A DNA stretch of 64,000 bases from Diphasiastrum complanatum (GCA_029204225.1 CM055092.1:71645895-71709894); one strand, 5' to 3'; positions 1 through 11,732 are shown, counted from the stretch's first letter. Notes: generated by a model not told the origin, from the sequence alone. Translations and numbers: made by a program.

Positions 1-154
1 TCGTCCTTGGTGGTGGTAGATCAACAATGATCCTGATATTTGATAGATCTGTATATGGCCGAGAACTATGAAACAATGTATATGATGTTGGTAGCGAAGA
101 CTGTCATTTTTTTTCGTTAATGAGCAAAAAATGTATGAGCGAAAAATGATATGG

Positions 155-900
155 GCGAAAAATGCGAAAATTTCATTGTGTCGCAATTTTCGCTTCCCAA
201 AATGATGAATCGAGCAACAAATTCCAAAATAGTGTCGTATTTTTTGCAAACTATCATGAAAAGTATAAGCGCGAAGATGTCGGATTTCTCCCATATTTTC
301 AATATGCTGTCGACATGGAAACATGATGGAAACAAAGGAACGTAACAAAATGATATGTAGCATACTAGCGAAATATATATTTTTATTCGCAATTTTCCAA
401 GGTAAAGAATATAACAAAAGTATCAGGTTTTTCGGAAACTGTAATATCAATCTAGATTATATGTGAAATTTTTGGATGATATGTCCTTTTTTTCTTTCGT
501 TGCATCATATAGGCAAAAAATGCGAAGGTTCAAGTGTCACAAATTTCGCTTTCCCAAAATGGTGAATTTACTAACATAGTAATTTCCAGAATGGTGTCAC
601 ATTTTTCGCAAGGAATATAGTAACTTAGTGATGAGGTGAAGGTGTCGACTTTTTTTAGGTATTTCTCATACTAGAAACCTCGTGAAATAATGGTAAAAAA
701 TACATACGCACAACGTCGACATTTTCGCGAAAATGGAGCAGAAGTCTTAATGTAGCGAAATGGTTGTCTTTTTATGCATATTTTTCGAAGGTGAAGGATT
801 GACCAAAAGTGTCTATTTTTTTTTTTAAACTGGAAATAACAAATTGGATGAAATATGAACAGTGTAGCAATTTTTTGCATGGTTCGCAAATTTCGCAAAA
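155..900. repeat. Diverged two-copy tandem repeat rich in GCGAAAAATG-like motifs
   Basis: Two diverged copies of a unit of about 355-390 bp lie head to tail. The first begins near 157 and the second near 512. Matching landmarks are a GCGAAAA-type start (160/516), CGCTTTCCCAAAATG-like text (190/547) and TAGCGAAAT (365/754). No protein similarity is evident. The repeat ends next to the gypsy integrase remnant, so it may be part of that element's non-coding 3' end or LTR. That is inference. Confidence 0.55.
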
Positions 901-926
901 ACTGAACCTGCCAAATTCATCGAAAA

Positions 927-1860
927 TTAGTCATAGTAGCGCTTCACTCTTGAGCCATTTACTCGAGCATCAAGTAAATGCCCTTTAAGATCAGTTGACT
1001 GAAGTGATCCATTGCTAAAAACTTCTATGACTTTGTAAGGTCCCACCCATTTGGTATGTAATTTCTTAGGAAACAACATGTGTCTGTTATCATACAGAAG
1101 CAGTAGTCCCCTCATTTAATTTTTAGTTTTTAATAGATTGATCGAAATTTTTTTTTCTTTTATTTTGAACTCGTTCAGTCTCGATTAATGAAAGATGACG
1201 ATCCTCCTCCAGTTGCGTCAAAGCCATCATCCGCTCCCGGAGACTATCGTATTCATCCATTCACTCTTCATTACTAATGTGAAATGTCGGAACTTCGAAT
1301 TCTATTGGTAATATGGGATGCATTCCATACACAAGATAGTATGGAGTCTGTCTAGTTGTGATCTCCGATAAGACAGATGGTAACTTATGAATCCAATCAG
1401 AAGTATGCATTTTTCATTACTTTATATGAAATTTTGCACAAAATTTCATTTGCCCGTTCCGTAAGCCCATTCGCTTTAGTATTATATGGAGTGATTTGGC
1501 GATGTGTAATGGAAAAATATGACAACATAGTCTCGATGGTCTGATTAAGAAAATGAGTCCCCCTATCACTAACGAGTTCTGAGGGACATCCATAACGTGT
1601 GATAATGTTTTGGAATAAAAACTTTGCTACAGTCTTAGCATCGTTTTTAACTATGGCTTCAGCCTCTACCATCTTGGTAGCATAGTCTGTAGCAACAAGA
1701 ATGTAACGTCGACGAGTTTTATGAGTGATCAGTTTGATAGGCCCTATAAAATCTATCCCTTACTTCTCAAAAGGTGCTAAGGAAATAATTGGAGTAAGTG
1801 GCCAATGTGTCGCGAAGCTAGGTTTCCCCATCCTCTGACATACATCACATATTTGAATGA
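927..1860 (-). pseudogene. Ty3/gypsy integrase remnant (family C)
   Basis: Read on the minus strand from 1860 to 927, this is the C-terminal half of a gypsy polyprotein. It starts with the end of the integrase zinc-binding region (CDVCQRMGKPS), then core pieces (GIDFIGPIK, then LVSDRGTHFLNQ containing a catalytic Asp, then TPYNTKANGLTERANEIL containing the catalytic Glu). It ends with the basic C-terminal motif WVGPYKVIEVFSNGSLQ. One in-frame stop lies before GIDF, and frames are lost between 1115 and 1397. The enzyme would insert retrotransposon cDNA into chromosomes; this copy cannot be functional. It may be the 3' part of the same minus-strand element whose gag and protease lie at 6541-8152, split by the A1 insertion. 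RT and RNase H are missing. Confidence 0.85.
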
Positions 1861-1888
1861 ATAATTTAACATCTCTATAGACTGTAGG

Positions 1889-2409
1889 TGTTATGTCCAT
1901 GACCAGTACATAGGATACATTATTCTCCTAATCTTGGATACATTGTACTCCAGTGAAACAAGCTGTTAGTTATGCCACGTCATACTGGACGTGACCCGAA
2001 AGTAACTAATATCCTTGTGAGGCCCAAAACACACTAAGTGGAGTTTAGACAAGGTATGAGACATGTATGCATGTGTAGAGTTATCAATAGCAATTCTATG
2101 AATAGTTGGTCCATGTATAGGACTCTATTCTAGGTAAATCTATGTATAGGGAACATAGGGCTATGCATGGCTATGTGCCCAAGATGTATTAGGCTCTATA
2201 TAAGAGGTCCAAACTCGCCCTACTCCTCATCATGGTTCTTGATTCATTGCTAGGCTCTCACTCTACATTCGTGCTTCTTGTTCCTTGGCTTGGGGGTGAG
2301 GCTTCTAGAGGTTGATTGGATGCTTCTACTTGGTTGGGTGGTTTCTCCACAGTTAGTTATCCTTTTGTGTTTAGGATTTGTAAGCAGGATCTAAGGAGCT
2401 TTCCTTATA
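1889..2409 (+). repeat. 5' LTR of gypsy element A1
   Basis: A 521-bp LTR starting TGTTATGTCC and followed one base later by a primer-binding site at 2411. It carries a TATA-like stretch (CTCTATATAAGAGG, about 2193-2206) and the family landmark GGCTTGGGGG near 2288. The same LTR family recurs at 27327, 36519 (minus), 37742 and 63344. The left edge abuts the minus-strand integrase remnant, so A1 was probably inserted into family C. The 3' LTR of A1 was not found. Confidence 0.8.
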
Positions 2410-2410
2410 G

Positions 2411-2423
2411 TGGTATCAGAGCC
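2411..2423 (+). other. Primer-binding site of element A1
   Basis: TGGTATCAGAGCC lies one base downstream of the LTR. It is the standard plant complement to the 3' end of initiator tRNA-Met, which primes minus-strand cDNA synthesis. It fixes the orientation and the LTR boundary. Confidence 0.85.
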
Positions 2424-4190
2424 AGATTTACAAGCTTGGAGAGGTGGTGCTTTTCATTGGAGCTTGGTGGTATTCAACTAGTATTCTCATCCAAGGAGAG
2501 GAGCAAGGTTGCAAGTTGGTGGATCTTCCTAAATTCAATTTGCATGTTCCATATCTCTCTCAAATTTATTGTGGTTTATGGTGAATTGTGCTAGGAAATC
2601 AATTTTGGTGTCTTTTTTGGAGTTTTAGCATGTGTAACTCAAAACTAGTGAAGGATCTGAAATTTCCAGCAAGTTAATTCACTTTGAAGTAGTTGAAATT
2701 CAGTTTGCATGTTGGATCTTCCCATGTATTTGGATTCTAGGCTCTTTTGTGGCCAAATTTGGCCTGTTTTCCATGGTTTTGGCACAAAATGGAGGGTAGA
2801 ATTCAAAATCCAGCAAGATCAGATCAATTGATTGGTTGTAACTCTGTATTTTGGATTGCATGTGGATTTGGAAAACGTTCTTGCCATTAATTTCCAATTG
2901 TGCATGGTGAAAAAACCTAGAAAGGGCTAATTCATGATTTTTGCCTTGTTTTTTCATGAAATTGGATGGTAGGAGGTTGTTGAACATCATTGAAGCTGTG
3001 AAAAGATGAATCATAGTCTTTTGAAGCTGTCCTAGAAGTTAGAGCCAAGAATTTCAGCAATTGGGTTTGTAGGAAGTCAAAAAGTGTAAAAAATTGACCA
3101 ATTTTGGTGAATTTTGGGGGATGGATTTCTCTAAATCCATAACGGGAGGGATCATTCTAGATTTTTTCTAGCATGATTTGTATTTCCTTTTTACCTTCCC
3201 AGCAAGCTATCAGACCTGTAAATTGATGGGTAGAGGCTTATGTTTCAATTCCATCAATTTTGTAGCAATTTTGACTTCTAAAAACCAAGAATTCATGGTT
3301 CTCAGCCGATACTGCTTCATAGGATCTGTATGAAGGCTTCATGGAACTCTTAGAGACCTTTTAAGACTGTTTGGATCATCGCTTTTAGGCTTGGTTGAGT
3401 GTTTGCATGTTTTTTGACAAATTGGTCTTGAAAAAGTGCGCCCTCCTACAGCCTTAATTGGCTGTTCTGAACTCGCACGTGTGAGTCCTAGGTGGCAGGC
3501 TAACATGGCAAATGTCTTGTTCACTGGGTCTCTTTCTACTGAGCTTTATAACATCCAATTTGGTGTCCTGTAGCCAAAGATATGAACATCTGAAGTTTTG
3601 CAATTTTGTGAGCAAAATTGGTAAAATTTCCAATTATTCTGATTGCATCCATGACAGTTTCCTATTTTGGGGTACTGTGCTTGCATGGAATGTCTGCATG
3701 TGGTTTCTCTGAGTGATTCTGACATGCATGAGTTGGTTAGATCTGTTTTGAGTGGTCATACGCATGTACTCTGACCATTAGATACAAGACTGGATTTTAT
3801 AGCTGATAATTTCCGTAGAACTGAATTTTTACGTAAAATTCCGTAAAGTAAAAAATCAGTTTAATGTCGCATGTCTTGCATGCCTAATGGACATTAGTAA
3901 AGTAAAATTAAGAATCGAACAGTGAATCGAATTTTCGATTTCGATTGCTTAATAAATGGCTGTGATTTTTTTATGAATTTTTAGAAAACGTAAACATTTT
4001 AAAAAAAATTAAAAGTGCGAAAACTCAAAATTTTAAGTTTTTTTTTCAATTTCTTGTAATGTCTATGAAATTGACTAAAAACAGTGATTTGACCATACTG
4101 GAGTCAATTTCAGTCAGTTTTTGGTCAACAGTACTTCACTATGAGTTAATCAGATACTAACTAAATTTAGTAATTTTCAGGATAGATATA
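2424..4190 (+). other. Long non-coding leader of element A1
   Basis: About 1.77 kb between the primer-binding site and the first gag-like codons. There is no credible ORF; the short ORFs are uninterrupted AT-rich text without motif content. Part of it (about 2445-2990) resembles 36940-37375, which marks it as family-specific leader. The phrase CCAGCAAG recurs at about 2658, 2811 and 3200. Confidence 0.6.
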
Positions 4191-4192
4191 TC

Positions 4193-4967
4193 GAGATGGC
4201 CGAAGAACTTCAAATCAAGCTGCAAATCCAGGTGCGCCATCTTATATGGTGATTTGTCAGCAGTTGAGTACGACACTCAATGATATGAATAATCATAATC
4301 AGATGAGAGATCAGCAAATTGGTGGTCTCTTTGAATCAAGTCAAAAATGATGTCTTCACCCAATCTCGATTTTAAACTAGAGGTTTTTGCGGCTGCGAGA
4401 AGAAGGAGAAGAACTTGAGGTTGTCGAGATGGCTGGCCAAGTGGGAGTAGTTACTTCAATCTACACGGTGTTCCTGATTGAGAAGAAAATTGAAGTGTCG
4501 TGTTTGTTCTTACATGGCAAAAGCGTCATCGTGTGTGGTGGTGAGATTTACGGTGAAGCCAACTACTTGGATGCTGTTCTTGCTGGCAGGTTTGTCAAAA
4601 AAGCTTTCGTAGTTGTTGATGACGTAAGACTACTACCTAAAGTCGTGAACTGCAAGATGCGTACAAAGAGTTCTAGACTCTTATAATCCAGGAATTCATG
4701 GACCTATGGAATAGGGTTTCCATCCATTCGATGTGAAGTTGGCATTATGACAGTTGTCCGAGGTTTCGCCAAACCGACTATCAGAACGAATGCAGGTGAA
4801 ATGTGCTTCAAAGCCTCGAGCAGCAATTTCGGATTGCGAAAGCATATGATTCCACTAGGGTTGGCATCTAGAAAGCAATTTGCGCAGATTTTAACCACTT
4901 TGAAAACCAAGAAGCTTAAGAAGTGCGGTCCAGACCAAGCAAAATATTTTGACGAATTAGATCAAGC
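4193..4967 (+). pseudogene. Gag remnant of element A1
   Basis: Degenerate gypsy gag read across several frames. Traces include MAEELQIKLQIQ at the start, NLDFKLEV near 4360, YFNLHGVPD and FLHGK...VWW-like segments between 4440 and 4550, and NVLQSLEQQFRIAKAYDS near 4800-4850. The section from about 4674 to 4967 is closely similar to 46704-46997 (the B2 copy), ending in the shared stretch GPDQAKYFDELDQA. B2 continues into a zinc knuckle there, whereas A1 jumps directly into RT. Gag would form the intracellular particle. Multiple stops and shifts make it non-functional. Confidence 0.75.
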
Positions 4968-6540
4968 AGTATTTACACTTTTCTTCAAGAGATTTATTGA
5001 GGATTATGCTAAGTTAGCAGCACCGCTTATTAATCTGACAAAAGGAATTGTTAATAAAATGAAAAAGAGGAATCAACCTAGTCCGCCTGTTGTTTGGAAC
5101 GAGGAATTGAATCAGTGTTTTGAGAAACTTAAAACAATGATCGTGTTACAAATTGCAAATCCAGATTTACCTTACATCGTGAGAATGGACGCATGTGATG
5201 TTGCAAATTGGAGCAGTTCTCTCACAAAGTTTGAAATTAAAACATTCACTGGTCCTCAGTTGCGTTATACTATGCAGAAAAAGGAATTGTTTGTTGTAAT
5301 CCATGCACTTAAAACCTGGAGACACTACTTGTATGGTAGTAAGTTTGTAGTGTATACGGATCACTAGCCTCTTAAGTATTTTTGTAATCAACATGATCTT
5401 CGAGGAGAAAAGCTCGATGGGCTGAATTGATGCAAGAATTCGATCAGAAAATCCGTTACATAAGAGGCAGCTCTAATCAAGTTGCAGATGCTCTTAGTCG
5501 GATCGGTGAACTGAACGAGTTGTCATTCACCCAGATTTCTACAGATCTATATCTTTCGCCGAGAGGAAAATATGAATCAGATTCTCATTTTGGGCACATT
5601 TGGAACATTGTTCAGACCGGAAGAAACGTGGACAGTGTTGAGTCAGAAACACAGGGGACTCAACTAACTAAGAAAGAGAAGAAGATTGTGGAACAGTTCA
5701 CCATTCGAGATGGATTACTATTTCGGAATGGAAAAGTTTGCGTACCTGGTGATGATGAGCTCAAACAAAAGATTTTGTTTGAATGTCATGACATACCCTA
5801 TGTAGGACATCCCGGTATACGCACAGGACTTTGGACTTGGTTAAGAGAGAATTCTATTGGCCAAAGCTCAAGCCATATGTCGAGTCATATGTTGTTAAAT
5901 GCAAACCTTGTCAACTAGCAAAGGCTGAACGCCATAAGGCTGGTGGTTTGTTGCATCTGTTAGATATCCTAGATAAAAAATGAGAAAGCATATCTATAGA
6001 TTTTGTAGTTGGACTTCCAAAGGCCCAACAACAAGATGATTCTATTTGGGTTGTAGTGGATCGGTTAACTAAGTTAGCTGCATTCTATTTGGGTTGTAGT
6101 GGATCAGTTAACTAAATTAGCTGCATTCATACCAATCAAGTCAACTATAAAGGCTTCTGATTTAGTCCAGATCTTTGTTGAAAGATTATTTCGGTTGTAT
6201 GGTCTACCAAGTGACATTGTTACTGATAGAGATCCTAAGTTCTCAGGTCACTTTTGGTCAGCAGTATTCCATAAATTGAAAACTTCTTTGAGTTTAAGTT
6301 CTTCTGATCATCCAAGCAGATGGCCAGACAAAAAGGACTAATCAAACTATGGAAGATATATTGAGGACGTATGTTTCTCACAGACAATCTCATTGGAAAG
6401 ATTATCTCCCATTGGTTGAGTTTGTATATAATAGTAGAAAACATTCTGCTACAGGTTATAGTCCTTTTATGCTTATGTACGATTTTCAACCTAGATCTCC
6501 AGTAAATGTTGAGATGAAGTCTGTTAAGATCCAGAAGGTT
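4968..6540 (+). pseudogene. Pol remnant of element A1: RT thumb, RNase H, integrase
   Basis: Starting right after the gag stretch DELDQA, the sequence enters the post-catalytic part of gypsy RT (RFIEDYAKLAAPLINL). It continues through an RNase H region (FVVYTDH, stop at 5365-5367, then PLKYF) and IRYIRGSSNQVADALSR. The integrase zinc-binding region is near 5780-5920 and the core at 6099-6340 (GLPSDIVTDRDPKFSGHFW). The core then shifts frame into ILRTYVSHRQSHWKDYLPLVEF and PFMLMYDFQPRSPVNV. Zinc knuckle, protease and the RT catalytic core are absent by deletion. Style and motifs are chromovirus-like. It ends abruptly at 6540 against the minus-strand protease of family C. Confidence 0.85.
6038..6127 (+). 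repeat. 45-bp tandem duplication inside integrase
   Basis: Two near-identical 45-base units, beginning ATTCTATTTGGGTTGTAGTG and ending in TTAGCTGC, lie directly in tandem at the integrase core entry (VVVDQLTKLAAF-type text). It is a local duplication in an already decaying gene. Confidence 0.8.
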
Positions 6541-8152
6541 GCTATTTGTATCTGTTTTTCTAGTCCTAATTTATTAACGATCGTTTCAGTTATTAAATTG
6601 ATATTGGATCCTGAGTCTATTAGTATTCTATCAATAGTATGGTATCCTATAATAGCACTTATCTCTAGAACTCCACAATCTCCTCTATCTACATATTCTA
6701 CTTTATTGCTGTATTTAATGTGACAAATATCTCCCCTTCCTTAGTCCTTACGGACTGAACTCCTTCATCTTCTGAAGTATAGCTCGAGGATGATGCAGGT
6801 GTCTCACCTTCATACTTATCCTTTTCCCAGGATACCGTAATTCTTTTATGACTTTTCTCCATCGGTGTCTCCATCTTATCTCTGAAGATAATCTCCTTCT
6901 TCTTCCAGTGGGTTATGACATCAGCTTGGTAGAGCCATGGTCGTCGTAATAATACTTTATACGACGATTCTCTTGTAATCCTTAATATAATAGAATCCAT
7001 TAGGAACTTATGGTCTCCTATGTACACTGTAACTTGGGACAATTCTCCTATCAGTGATCTTCTAGTTGCATCAGCTAGCCTTAAATGTCTTAATGTAGGT
7101 GCTATTCTATGGTGAATGCCTACCTCATATGTTGTTTCTTCAGTCATTATATTTACACTAGATCTGGAATCTATGGGCACATTATCTAAAATGCAACCAT
7201 TAATTACTACCTGAATCTCAGGTTGACCTTCATCACCGTAGCTAACTAGTCCTACATTGACTAACGGTAACTTCGCTTTTCTTTTCTTTTTTCTTTGCAG
7301 AAATTGCTTAATTTCCTTCTTATAGTACTGATAATCCTCTAATAACTATTTAAAAGTTATGTTGGGCAATCTGGAGACAAGGTCTTCCACTATATCATAT
7401 GAACGATGTCTAAGTGGTGATAGATCTCTAGGTATCTCGCTATTTATAACTGAATCTGAGAATGTTACTTTTTTAACTTTCTGGTTTCTTTGGCTAAAAG
7501 GATTTTAGCTTCCAAACTAATATCAACATCATAATGTTTTTCAGTAGGCCTATCAAGATCTAATTTTTTACTATTAGAAATTTCTACTGGCTATTCTGCA
7601 ACTCGCTTTTTCTATCACGTTTTTTGCAGATTTCGTCTTCTTAGTTTTCTTCTTATCTTTAAGAGTTGAAGAATCTTTACTACTTCTAGTAGTTACTTTA
7701 TTTATCTCTACATCTAAACCAGGCCATTGATGGTCTTGATCTTGTGATTCGGACTCTTCTTCTATCCTTTGAACTACTGTGTCAGTGTTAGTTTTAGATG
7801 GCCAAAGCTCATCTTCTCTAGGTGAGTTTACAAACCTCGGTTTAGACCGCGGCTGTTGTGGCTGAGGACATTTGGTAGTGACATGCCCTTCGTCTTTACA
7901 GTTAGCATAGAGTGGCACATATCCTACTGACCTCTTGGGTGCAGGGCAATCAGGCGAATAGTGACCCGGGTCTCCGCAATTGTAGCACGAACTCCTTACT
8001 CTGGGTGGAGGAGTGGAATCTCTTGTCCCTCCTCTACGCAAAATAGTGTACTGTTGACCAGTACGTGGTTTTGGTATAATGTTCTTTTGGTTAGAAGGAG
8101 TTGCAGTATAAGCTACCTCCTCATATTGAACATCTATGCAATTAGCATGTGA
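6541..8152 (-). pseudogene. Ty3/gypsy gag C-terminus with two successive retropepsin-like domains (family C)
   Basis: Read from 8152 downwards on the minus strand. A nucleocapsid region has an intact CX2CX4HX4C knuckle (CYNCGDPGHYSPDC) and a second knuckle whose first Cys is Tyr (YANCKDEGHVTTKC). A Lys-rich linker follows. Next comes a retropepsin-like domain with VPIDSRSSVNIM, where DSR stands for the usual DSG/DTG, and the closing LLRRPWLYQADV. An acidic Ser-rich linker follows, then a one-base frameshift near 6700. After it comes a second retropepsin-like start with an intact DSG (RILIDSGSNINLITETI, about 6565-6640). It stops at 6540, where A1 pol begins. A stop lies near 7350. It may belong with the integrase at 927-1860. 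Confidence 0.8.
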
Positions 8153-10830
8153 GCTTTATGAAATTATGCAGATACTAAGTTAGGACAATACTGGAGCCTA
8201 AACTTGGGGACACACTCCTTGCCAAATAGAGGGCCTCACATGTGTGTCACAAGCCAAAATTCACCCACCAATAACAGTCGTTTACTTGCATCTAGACCAT
8301 TGATGTATATAGATGGTTAAGATGAGAATATGGCTAACCTGATCTAGAAGGTTCCAAACATGAGCTCTTAGCACTATAAATAGGACTCAATCCCCTCCAT
8401 TTGTTAGCTTATTTCTCTTGATGTTTATTGATCAAACTTTAGAGGAGGAGATGTTTTTCTATGGTTTAGACTACATTATCTAGTTTCGATTTCTAGCTGG
8501 TATTGTGATTTCCATGTCTATAGATAAGTACTAGCACATGAATGAAGGGCATGCCTAATCATGGATGTGATATTGTTCATGTATTAAATCCAAGTTATCA
8601 ATTTTTGTGTGGATCCCTTATTTTTTTGCAAGATAGATCTTGATGTGATGTTATTTGGTGATTTGTCCCTTGGTCACTTTGCATCAGGGAGTTTCACGGA
8701 TAGAGATCCATTGGATCTTGGCACTTAGTGTTTCTCCTTTAAACTGTATGAAACTTTCATAAGCTCTAACATTCATCCACATGCTAGTCACAAGGTTACA
8801 AACCAAACACATTTGATCTATCCTACGGTAGAGGCCACCTCTTTTGATGCCATTTAAAAAACACAAGGTTGGTGACTTGCATGGTGACATTGGTTGTAGA
8901 ACAACAATAGGTGTGTCTCAGTACCATTTCATCAATTTTCATTTGGGTCTCAACATTAATTGGCTGAAAAATACTTCCAATGTCAAAATGTGTTAAAAAA
9001 AATGATTTCAACAATGAAAGAGCTACTGAACAAATTCCAAAAACTAAAGAGGTGATGCTAAAATTAGATTAAAGTCATTTGAGCCCTTAAAATTGCATGT
9101 CTTGAATTCAAAAAAGATCATACTAGGCTATCTTGTCAGTTATCATATTGTTCCTAGAGTCACAACACATAGTTTGTTTTCCTCATATCATCCACCTCAA
9201 CAACATGCATGTTTCACAATTAATCAAGTATTATTCATGGCATAGACTTAAGGAGGTTGTACTTTGAGAAATGGTGATTCTAAATCTTTCTTGTGGGTGC
9301 TTCATAACTGCATAATATTCTATGTCTATGTCACCTTCTTTAGCTTTATAGTATAGACCATGAGTTGTCATTGAGGAGTCAATATTGTTGGTGCCATTTT
9401 GTACACATTTTAAGTACTCCATACACTAGGAATGATAAATGGGTTGGTGGGGTATTTTTCTATCAAAGCCATTATTGCAATAATCTTGATGTATTGATCT
9501 ACGGTTCTTCTTTTGGAATATCAAAATATCTTTTCAAGGTGTTATGCTACAAATTTGTTGGAAGCTTTGCAACACAAATGTATACGTAGAATTCAATGAG
9601 CTTTAGCAGGAACAAAAAAAAATTGTCTAATCACTCATGTTACCATTTATGCAATTCAATTCGACCTAAGCTTATAACTGTTACAAGCTTTTAGATGACT
9701 AACATATCGGTGTCATTATGAAATGTCATTGTGCAATGCTGCTCAATCATTTTTTTAATATGCAATATTTTGACTTTGGTTATGTGAACAAAACATAGAT
9801 GTTCAAAAACCTTTTTAAAACATATATTGTGAATTTGATTAAGTGTATTTTGATCAAAGCAATTATTTGTGTCCATTTAAAAGATTTGTTTGGGTCTTTG
9901 GCCATTTCTCTCTCTTCTAGGATATTGTCCCAAGCTACAATTTGAAACTATATGATTATAAGGCAAATTGCAAATCACTATACTGAAAAGCAATCTCTTA
10001 GTGGTTCTAATTTTCAAATCATTAAGCTATTATGCCCCATTGCTACATATTGTACTCAAGAAATGTTTCTTGGAGGATATGCTTGTCTTTGTTGATGTAT
10101 TATGATCAATCTTGATCACATATGATGAGTAGTTGTATGTAATTTATGAGCCTTTAATGCGATATCTTTTGAAACAAGAAGTGGCAAAAGACCCTCTTTC
10201 TTTTAAGCCTTTAAGATTTTTTAGAATTCTCGTAAATTTTGAAACTTCAAATAGAAGGAAAAAAAAATTTGTAAAGTGCTACATTTTGCAAAAAATTAAA
10301 ATTTAGACTAAGTGATGCAAGATATTTTAAAAAATTTAGGTTCATTTTGTTAAAATAATATAAACATTAATTGTGATCAATTTGTTATAATGAAAAATAA
10401 CTATTTAATTAGGTGATTTAAAATTTAGAACATTATAATGTTTGATTTTTTTTTTAATTGAATATATAATATGTCGATAGTATAATGTTTGATTATTTTT
10501 AAAAATGCAATATATAATATCTTGATGTGATTTTAAAAGCTTGTTTAAAATTTTATCTTAATATTTTGGCATGTAAAAAAATGATTGAAGTGCAAAATTA
10601 AAAAATATTTGTCTAACTAACTAATATAAATAATTAGTAAACTTAAATAACACAAAGATTTTAATCAACAATTTTCAGAAATAACCATCCTTAGTAAAAA
10701 TACTAATCTTTTTTTAAAAGATAAAAGTATTCACTATATAAGAAATTGTGAGAAATATTTGTACACTGTAGATAAATTTTTTTGACCAAATCATTTGGGT
10801 TAGGACTAGCAGCCCTTCCAAGATTTGAAT
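8153..10830. other. AT-rich region without recognisable genes
   Basis: No ORF here has motif content and no LTR boundary could be fixed. A TATA-like CACTATAAATAGG at about 8369-8381, followed by pyrimidine-rich text, resembles a Pol II or LTR promoter, but no associated gene is seen. 10200-10800 is extremely AT-rich. Confidence 0.4.
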
Positions 10831-11259
10831 CTACTTAGCAGTAGACTGGTCTTGTGTAATGACATCAACTATAACATTATAAGGTTGTTCAACCACCTCT
10901 ACTAGATCACCTTCATCACCTACAATGCCACTAGCAGGCAGTTGGGGCTCTTTGCAAAGTGGACCAACATTATCTTCCGACGGGCCTCATTTACCCACTT
11001 CTTGAATTTGTCTGACAAAATTGAAATTCCTGTTAATCTCATTTTAATAAAACTTACTAAACTCTCATCTAGCTCTACTATCGCCACATGTCTGCCCTTT
11101 TGGACGACACATGCACTGCTTGTCCTGCTACCACTAAATAAATCCAAAATCCAATCAGCTGGATGAGAAAACATGTCTATCAATTTATTTACAAGTTTTT
11201 GTGTCTTTTGGTATGGAGAAGCCACAGAACCAGTCATGGGATTTTTAAAAAATTTGTCA
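10831..11259 (-). pseudogene. C-terminal exon remnant of an N4/N6-type DNA methylase
   Basis: A good splice acceptor (TTTTCTACAG on the minus strand, ending at 11260) opens a reading frame from 11259. It contains NPMTGSVASPYQKTQKLV, LIDMFSHPADWILDLFSGS, CVVQKGRHVAIVELDESL and FIKMRLTG. This is the SAM-binding motif I region (DxFxGxGTT class) that lies C-terminal in beta-class amino-methyltransferases of the bacterial type. The usual GSGTT reads GSRTS here, which should weaken SAM binding. The frame stops at 10920, but after a one-base shift near 10950 it runs on as an acidic tail (GDEGDLVEVVEQ) to a stop at 10831. The catalytic (S/D)PPY part is absent; copia D LTR sequence lies just upstream. 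The substrate base (adenine N6 or cytosine N4) cannot be told. Confidence 0.65.
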
Positions 11260-11344
11260 CTGTAGAAAATTTGAAATGATTGCCAAAATCAATACTTCTT
11301 ACAGTGTTGTAATGCAGCATTTGTTTTGAAAAATGTGTTTTTCC

Positions 11345-11719
11345 TTTTGGATCTCCATGAGTTTCTATATGTACTTTCATTCCCTTCATTAATGTATGAG
11401 AGATCTATGAGTTTTTTGAGTCAATTTGGAGATTCACCAATTTTGCTTGTATTGCCTTTTCTCTCTAGATGAGCCCAAAAGTGGTATTTTCTCTATCTAC
11501 CCAAGGAGAGGATCTTGTTGGGACTTAGTTGATTCCATGAATTCTTCCACATGTGGAAACACCTTTTGGTAATGAATGAATGCATGTAGAATGATCATTT
11601 TGCCTTAGATCTTGTCATTGATCTTGGATTTCAATCAATAGGTGATCTATAGTGCATGAGCCAACCTTAGGAGATCAATTTCACACATTAGGGCATTCCC
11701 ACACGTGTGAAATTTCACA
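11345..11719 (+). repeat. 5' LTR of copia element D1 (5'-truncated)
   Basis: It matches the 3' half of the family D LTRs at 15137 and 60993. It carries the shared text TTGCTTGTATT, the CTCTCTCTA...CCCGAGGAGAG-like block, and the end CACACGTGTGAAATTTCACA, followed immediately by a primer-binding site. The left part of the LTR is missing. Confidence 0.8.
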
Positions 11720-11732
11720 TGGTATCAAAGCC
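11720..11732 (+). other. Primer-binding site of copia D1
   Basis: TGGTATCAAAGCC abuts the LTR end. It is an initiator tRNA-Met type site with one substitution from the consensus. Confidence 0.75.

Noticed and set aside
2411-2423. TGGTATCAGAGCC considered as part of a tRNA gene
   Set aside because: No cloverleaf or internal promoter boxes surround it; its position next to the LTR makes it a primer-binding site.
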